DNA of 10,756 nucleotides from CAZWBR01 sp964404205 (GTDB lineage: Bacteria; Bacteroidota; Bacteroidia; Bacteroidales; Prolixibacteraceae): positions 1 through 10,756 of the forward strand of contig CAYOJD010000103.1 in the NCBI GenBank assembly GCA_964404205.1, in the 5' to 3' direction. Position 1 is the stretch's first letter, and each line of letters opens with the position of its first letter. The position numbers and the translations under genes are program-made. Positions 7,585-10,756 of this stretch are shown piece by piece. A model generated the notes under the pieces. That model did not search any database and was not told the origin of the DNA. It saw nothing but the letters and a program-made list of their open reading frames with translations.

Positions 7585-8988
7585 TATTCCTTTTGCCATT
7601 TCCACGGCTTTCTTCAGGGCGGCCAGTTTATTGCCCACCTCCTGCAGTTCGCTCTCTTCGTCCGAGACGGCTACAATGCCTGCGCCGGCCTGCGAAAAAA
7701 GCGTATTGTTTTTGCTAAGAAACGAACGGATCATAATGGCATGGTTAAAAGAGCCGTCGAATCCGGCGAAGCCGATACAACCGCCATAGAAGCCACGGTT
7801 TTGGTTTTCGTACTGGTCAATCAGCTCCATTGCCCTGAATTTTGGGGCACCCGAGAGGGTTCCTGCCGGGAAGGAGTCGCCCATCACCCTGAAGGTATGG
7901 CCCGTTTCGGCAAGCTGTCCGCTTACCTTCGATACCAGATGTATCACGTGCGAATAGAACTGCACCTCGCGAAAGAGTTCCACTTTGACCCCGTCGGCAT
8001 TGCGGCTCAGGTCGTTGCGGGCCAAATCGACCAGCATCACATGCTCGGCATTCTCCTTGGGGTCTTTCGACAGCTTTTCGGCCAGCTGAATATCCTGTTC
8101 GTCGTTGCCGGTGCGACGGAAGGTGCCGGCAATCGGGTTGATGGATACCTTCCCTTTGGCAATCTGCAACTGTGCCTCGGGCGACGACCCAAAGATTTTG
8201 TAATTGCCATAGTCGAAAAAGAAGAGATAAGGCGAAGGGTTGATAGAGCGAAGCGCCCGATAGACATTGAACTCGTCGCCGGTGAAGCGTTGGCGGTACT
8301 GCCGCGAAAGGACAATCTGGAAAACGTCGCCGCGGAAGCAGTGCTCTTTCCCTTTGGTAACCATATGCTTATACTCCTCGTCGGTAATGTTCGACTGCTC
8401 CTCGCCATCAGTGTCAAAAGGGAATGTGGCTATATTGCGGTTCTTCAGCAACTCCACCATCTGGTCGAGCGACGAGCTTTCGCCTTCGAAGCAATTCTCA
8501 ATCAGTTCGATACGGTTTTGGTAGTGGTTAATGGCCACAATAAAACGATAAAAGCCATAATGCACCTCCGGTACGGTATAGCTGCCGTTTGCCTGATGGC
8601 GAAATTTCAGTGTTTCGTAATGTTGCACCGCATCGTAGGCAGTATACCCAAAGAGCCCGTTCACCGGATTACGGGGATTGGGGTTGTTGCAGACAAAACG
8701 GGTAAGAAAGCTGTCGAGCAATTGGGCCAACTGGCCGTTGTGCGATAGTTGGACCGATTCCGATGTGCCGTCAGGGAATAGCTGTTGCACCCTCCCCTGA
8801 TCTACTTCGACGGAGGCGGCCTCGTCGAGGCAGATAAACGACCAGCTGTTCTCGTGGCTGCGATAGTCGGAACTCTCGAGCAGCAGCGCGTTGGGGTATA
8901 GGTCGCGCATTTTCAGGTAGATACTTACCGGCGTAACCGTGTCGGCCAGTATCTCCCGGATTTGTGTGGTAAAATTGTGTTTGTTCAT
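7585..8988 (-). CDS. trpE: Anthranilate synthase component I TrpE, 3' end in assembly gap
   Basis: This is the chorismate-using subunit of anthranilate synthase and the feedback-controlled entry point of the pathway. I start it at the ATG at 8986-8988 (MNKHNFTTQI), giving 468 residues up to the gap, close to the full length of the family; only the last residue or few and the stop are missing. A longer frame reaches back to 9108 but runs straight through the attenuator hairpin and is unlikely to be translated. The Trp feedback pocket is visible: LLES at 36-39 with the conserved Ser50 ten residues later, and NPSPY at 250-254. Catalytic-domain motifs follow in order: GSSPE (267-271), PIAGTFRRTG (285-294), AEHVMLVDLARND (314-326), GAPKFRAMELID (380-391), YGGCIGF (401-407), QAGAGIV (433-439) and the Mg-binding ELQEVGNK (447-454). 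Transcription is probably set by the attenuator just upstream. Confidence 0.95.
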
Positions 8989-8996
8989 ATTGAATG

Positions 8997-9009
8997 GTAT
9001 CAAGTAGCA
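8997..9009 (-). repeat. 13-nt repeat upstream of trpE (copy 2)
   Basis: A second exact copy of the 13-nt string at 6828-6840, lying 9 nt before the trpE ATG and after the attenuator terminator. Both copies occupy the translation-initiation region of a trp gene, so a shared role in ribosome loading, or a shared repetitive origin, is possible. Confidence 0.5.
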
Positions 9010-9060
9010 AGATAAAGTACCAGCGTAACTGTCTGTTTGGTTCCCATAGGAACAGAGGCT

Positions 9061-9098
9061 AAAAAAAGCGGCTTCCCGTGAACCGAGAAGCCGCTTTT
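9061..9098 (-). terminator. trp attenuator: rho-independent terminator hairpin before trpE
   Basis: In the RNA sense, positions 9098-9084 pair with 9078-9064 to form a 15-bp stem (one U-G pair; core AAAAGCGGCTTC/GAAGCCGCTTTT) around a 5-nt loop, followed by an uninterrupted run of seven U ending at 9061. It stands 72 nt before the trpE ATG and 35 nt after the stop codon of the Trp-rich leader peptide. This is the strongest terminator in the window, placed where full-strength termination would silence the operon, so it is best read as the conditional terminator of an attenuator. Confidence 0.93.
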
Positions 9099-9139
9099 CC
9101 ATTGACAATGCAGGGGTACGACGGGCTAATCTCTCACGG
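9076..9139 (-). promoter_or_regulatory. Candidate antiterminator pairing of the trp attenuator
   Basis: RNA segment 9139-9124, spanning the last leader codon, the stop and the next 10 nt, can pair with the terminator: CCGUGA (9139-9134) with UCACGG (9081-9076), GAGA (9133-9130) with UCUC (9088-9085), and AGCC (9127-9124) with GGCU (9092-9089). This totals 14 bp with two small bulges and excludes the terminator stem. An earlier hairpin, CUC-a-ACG (9149-9143) with CGU-GAG (9138-9133), would sequester the first part. A ribosome waiting on the Trp codons (9166-9158) would cover the 5' arm of that early hairpin and favour antitermination; one at the stop codon would cover the antiterminator strand and favour termination. 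Drawn by eye, with no energies calculated. Confidence 0.7.
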
Positions 9140-9184
9140 TTTCGTTGAGTTGCTGCGCCACCACCAATTCTTGTTATTTGTCAT
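9134..9184 (-). CDS. trpL: trp operon leader peptide, MTNNKNWWWRSNSTKP
   Basis: A 16-codon frame from the ATG at 9184-9182 to the TGA at 9136-9134, with three consecutive TGG codons at positions 7-9 (9166-9158). For contrast, I count only six Trp residues in the seven trp enzymes of this operon together. The ATG follows the A-rich stretch AACAATAAAA, the same kind of start as other genes here. It lies 35 nt ahead of the attenuator hairpin. The function is to report charged tRNA-Trp supply by ribosome position; the peptide itself needs no activity. It is too short to be found by ordinary gene callers. Translation is inferred, but placement, Trp run and downstream structure agree. Confidence 0.9.
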   Translation of the reverse strand: MTNNKNWWWRSNSTKP

Positions 9185-9213
9185 TTTTATTGTTTTAGCG
9201 GTTGAAATAAAAC

Positions 9214-9248
9214 GAAAAGCGGCCTGCCGTGTGTTTGGCAAGCCGCTT
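9214..9248 (-). terminator. Second GC-rich hairpin upstream of the trp leader peptide
   Basis: RNA positions 9248-9237 pair with 9228-9217 (AAGCGGC...GCCGCTT outer stem, UGCC/GGCA inner stem, one U-G pair; 12 bp, 8-nt loop), followed by UUCGUUUUAUUU, a broken U-run. It resembles the attenuator hairpin in both arms and in the CCGTG of its plus-strand inner part, suggesting duplication. It may be a terminator for a transcript entering from the right, or an extra leader element: its 3' arm plus one base (9223-9214) is perfectly complementary over 10 nt to the attenuator's 5' side (9099-9090). Confidence 0.6.
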
Positions 9249-9265
9249 CTGTATATTAAAAAATA

Positions 9266-9322
9266 CAATATGGCCCTACCTCACACAGAGGAAAGTGTTT
9301 TTGCCCCACCAAAGCCATATTG
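9266..9322 (-). repeat. 9-bp inverted repeat CAATATGGC/GCCATATTG upstream of the trp leader
   Basis: CAATATGGC at 9266-9274 and its exact inverse GCCATATTG at 9314-9322 are separated by 39 nt. If transcribed they would form a large stem-loop ahead of the two GC-rich hairpins. They could also be a paired binding site for a regulator or the ends of a small repeat element. The right arm lies inside the 20-nt sequence that recurs after the second assembly gap. I could not find a convincing trp promoter (TAnnTTTG with a -33 partner) between here and the leader; the nearest exact minus-strand TAnnTTTG is at 9499-9492. Confidence 0.45.
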
Positions 9323-9331
9323 ATTGTAAAA
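9312..9331. repeat. 20-nt direct repeat, copy 1
   Basis: The 20-nt string beginning aagccatattg and ending tgtaaaa is repeated exactly at 9597-9616, 285 nt away, and similarity continues weakly for about five more bases (ctttc against ttttc). Copy 2 abuts the second N gap, so the duplication may be real or may reflect misjoined contigs. Confidence 0.8.
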
Positions 9332-9586
9332 CTTTCTTATTTCTGGTTCACTGAGTTATTTAAAACCAAGTTTTTTTTATAAGTAAACAAGTAAATCCTA
9401 AATTTGTTCCATCATGTAAAGTTTTATGTCATTTTGGGCCTTATGTTATTACCACTAGATTCCATGTTATTATCTTTCATAGGAATCTTACCAAAATTAA
9501 TAAAGTTTTTATGCAGATGGTTCAGGTGGATCTGGATTGTTTTTGAAATTGTTGATATCTTTTCATTTTTTACCTCACTTTCAGCA

Positions 9587-9596
9587 NNNNNNNNNN
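9587..9596. other. Second assembly gap of exactly 10 N
   Basis: Ten N bases, true length unknown, directly beside the second copy of the 20-nt direct repeat. Gaps bordered by repeated sequence commonly mark collapsed repeats or mobile elements, so some sequence, possibly an insertion sequence, may be missing here. Nothing to the right of it should be assumed adjacent to the trp operon without checking. Confidence 0.95.
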
Positions 9597-9616
9597 AAGC
9601 CATATTGATTGTAAAA
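9597..9616. repeat. 20-nt direct repeat, copy 2
   Basis: Exact copy of 9312-9331 in the same orientation, starting at the first base after the N gap. It carries the GCCATATTG arm of the inverted repeat but lacks the CAATATGGC partner next to it, at least in the assembled sequence. Confidence 0.8.
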
Positions 9617-9984
9617 TTTTCATCCTTCAATTTGATTGTCACAAATAAAAACAAAAGGAAAGACAATTGCAATAATCTGTTTCAAAAAAAGTTTGCATGT
9701 ACTAACCCGGCATTTCCGCTTCAGTTCGCTTTCCTCTCTGTATCCGTTCTGTATCTTCACCTAAAATTCTGGTTTTTTTCTCCTTTTCTCCTGATATCCT
9801 TCTATACAAATAAGTATATAAAATGTACAGAAGATGTACAGATGATTGAGAGAAGATACAGAGGGCATACGGTGGAGATAGGTTGGCTTATAGAAGAGAT
9901 ACAGGGAAATGCTCCGGAGGTTGCGCTAATAAGGAGGGACTCTGACAGCGGCCCACACTGAAGAACAGATAACCCCATTTTATA

Positions 9985-10026
9985 CGAAAAGGAGGGGTAA
10001 TGTGTAGAAAGCCTCCTGTTTTTTCG
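9985..10026 (+). terminator. Terminator-like hairpin, plus strand
   Basis: AGGAGG (9990-9995) pairs with CCTCCT (10012-10017) across a 16-nt loop, followed after one G by six T (10019-10024). The outer bases CGAAAA (9985-9990) and TTTTCG (10021-10026) can extend the stem as an alternative. It begins 23 nt after the TGA of the short frame 9842-9961, which is the spacing of a genuine gene end, but that frame is itself doubtful. Confidence 0.45.
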
Positions 10027-10133
10027 ATGGAAACATGTTGTTAAACGCGCAATGAATTTTCGAAAGGATAAATCAGTTGCAGCCATAAAAGCAGCGTAAT
10101 TTAAAATTGTAATTATTTCGATTTTATATTGTC

Positions 10134-10145
10134 GCAAACGTTTGC
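10134..10145. promoter_or_regulatory. Perfect palindrome GCAAACGTTTGC, LacI-family operator type
   Basis: A 12-bp perfect palindrome with a central CG, the classical shape of sites bound by LacI/GalR-family repressors such as PurR and CcpA. No LacI-family gene is in the window. It lies about 60 nt before a plus-strand TAATTTTG promoter-like element (10196-10203) but some 540 nt before the next likely gene start, so its target is unclear. Chance occurrence in AT-rich DNA is possible but a 12-bp perfect palindrome is uncommon. Confidence 0.4.
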
Positions 10146-10256
10146 ATCGAGCGATATGGCGAATAGTTTAAATTAACCATATCTGTCGTAAATGATAATT
10201 TTGTATCACTTGTTATTGTTGGATTTGACCATATTGGAAAAAACATAATTTATTTC

Positions 10257-10286
10257 TTGCAGATTTGCCGATTATTCTTAGTTTTG
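10257..10286 (+). promoter_or_regulatory. Candidate Bacteroidota promoter, plus strand
   Basis: TAGTTTTG at 10279-10286 matches the -7 consensus TAnnTTTG, and TTG at 10257-10259 sits 19 nt upstream where the -33 element is expected. Transcription would begin near 10293 and run toward the gene at the right edge, through more than 350 nt with no evident coding sequence. Confidence 0.3.
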
Positions 10287-10506
10287 CCCGTGATTTGATT
10301 TTTTATAATAATGCCAATTGGGGAATCAGAAGTCAGGTCGACGATGTTTTTTGTGAAAGGGTATAATCTAACAGGAATAAATTTTATGATTTCAGCGCAC
10401 AATAGCCAATAAATCAATATTTAAGGTAAAAGGGGGCTTCGCTACGCAATTTTTTTGTTTCATCAGTGTTTTGTGCAAAGGGTACCAAGACATTTCACCA
10501 ACTTGC

Positions 10507-10537
10507 CTGTCGGACGAATCCGGCAGTGCAGTTTTTT
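10507..10537 (+). terminator. Hairpin with T-run, plus strand
   Basis: CTGTCGGA (10507-10514) pairs with TCCGGCAG (10519-10526) over 8 bp with one G-T pair and a CGAA loop; six T follow at 10532-10537 after a 5-nt spacer. The spacer is longer than ideal for intrinsic termination. It may end a transcript from the promoter-like element at 10257-10286 or act as a leader structure for the gene starting near 10686. Confidence 0.4.
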
Positions 10538-10685
10538 GTATGCGGTATTTGGGTCAATAAGGTAAAAAGTAGAAATTGATTGAGCGGGATTGGATGATTT
10601 AGACCGCTTGATTTAAATCGGTTAGTGTTTGAGGGTATTGGGTTTAATAATGTGTCCAAGTAACACGTTGCTTTATGCGACAGCA

Positions 10686-10756
10686 ATGCGGCTGCGCTTT
10701 TCGCTACGCGATAAGGTGCGGCATTTGTTGTTTGTAGGGCTTTTGCTGCTGGCCGG
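10686..10756 (+). CDS. Start of an exported or membrane protein, cut by window edge
   Basis: From the ATG at 10686 the frame reads 23 codons to the window end: a basic stretch (MRLRFSLRDKVRH) then a hydrophobic run (LLFVGLLLLAG), which has the pattern of a signal peptide or first membrane segment. Base composition also rises in GC here, as in the coding parts of the window. An in-frame ATG at 10650 would add 12 residues (MCPSNTLLYATA) but gives a less natural signal. No family can be named from so short a piece. It is the only candidate gene on the plus strand and points away from the trp operon. Confidence 0.4.
   Translation, partial: MRLRFSLRDKVRHLLFVGLLLLA

Larger units (their letters stand above)
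9332..10649. other. About 1.3 kb AT-rich region without a convincing gene
   Basis: No frame on either strand shows a recognisable domain or composition like the flanking genes. Frames of 80-185 codons exist but cross the N gap or are low in complexity. One short plus-strand frame (9842-9961, 39 codons, starting MIERRYRGHTVEIGW) reads like a soluble protein fragment but uses many AGA, AGG and ATA codons unlike the trp genes. TGTACAGA recurs at 9824-9831 and 9836-9843. Plus-strand TAnnTTTG matches occur at 9399, 10196 and 10279. Listed separately are two terminator-like hairpins, a LacI-type palindrome and the direct repeat. It may be a degraded or horizontally acquired segment, or a long upstream region of the next gene. 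Confidence 0.6.

Noticed and set aside
7741..8748. 335-codon open frame on the plus strand
   Set aside because: Antisense to trpE, which has all family motifs in order; long antisense frames recur opposite the genes here and reflect codon use.
8989..9108. In-frame N-terminal extension of TrpE by 40 residues
   Set aside because: It is encoded by the attenuator terminator hairpin and its U-run; TrpE proteins begin close to the ATG at 8988, and LLES falls at the expected position from that start.
9404..9961. 185-codon plus-strand frame crossing the second N gap
   Set aside because: The frame across the gap is arbitrary, the first third is a low-complexity hydrophobic run in AT-rich DNA, and it starts from TTG; only its last 39 codons look at all protein-like.
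9802..10137. 111-codon minus-strand frame
   Set aside because: Composition is that of a mirror frame (many Ser, Ile, Cys), no start context, no known domain, and it overlaps the plus-strand terminator-like hairpin.

Overview
The window looks like part of a chromosome from a member of the Bacteroidota (order Bacteroidales or Marinilabiliales is my guess; I cannot fix the family). The reasons are the S46-family dipeptidyl-peptidase, the style of the Trp enzymes, A-rich rather than strongly Shine-Dalgarno translation starts, matches to the Bacteroidota -7 promoter element TAnnTTTG, and an intergenic cluster of small palindromes of a kind I associate with this phylum. All confidently called genes are on the minus strand, so the biology reads from right to left.

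The core is a complete tryptophan operon in the order trpL-trpE-trpG-trpD-trpC-trpF-trpB-trpA, from about 9184 down to 2144. TrpE and TrpG form anthranilate synthase. TrpD, TrpF and TrpC convert anthranilate through phosphoribosyl-anthranilate and CdRP to indole-glycerol phosphate. TrpA and TrpB form tryptophan synthase. Each visible protein keeps its diagnostic catalytic residues. trpD and trpC overlap by 4 bases (ATGA). The last codon or codons and the stop of trpE fall in or next to a 10-N assembly gap (7574-7583).

The most interesting feature lies upstream of trpE: a classical ribosome-mediated transcription attenuator. A 16-residue leader peptide (MTNNKNWWWRSNSTKP, 9184-9134) has three consecutive Trp codons. 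It is followed by a 15-bp hairpin with a seven-U tail (9098-9061), and a competing antiterminator pairing can be drawn between the end of the leader ORF and the terminator (9139-9124 with 9092-9076). A second hairpin with nearly the same stem lies just upstream of the leader peptide (9248-9217), and its 3' arm is perfectly complementary over 10 nt to the attenuator's 5' arm.

Inside the operon, the 227-nt trpC-trpF gap holds seven tightly packed perfect or near-perfect palindromes (4816-5015), probably a repetitive element inserted into the transcript. A smaller hairpin lies between trpF and trpB.

Downstream of trpA, on the same strand, is the first 631 codons of an exported S46 dipeptidyl-peptidase (1-1893). 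The window ends before its catalytic serine.

The right-hand end (about 9250-10649) is AT-rich and has no convincing gene. It holds a 20-nt direct repeat, a second 10-N gap, terminator-like hairpins on the plus strand, a LacI-type palindrome and weak promoter matches. A plus-strand gene with a signal-peptide-like start seems to begin at about 10686 and runs off the window.
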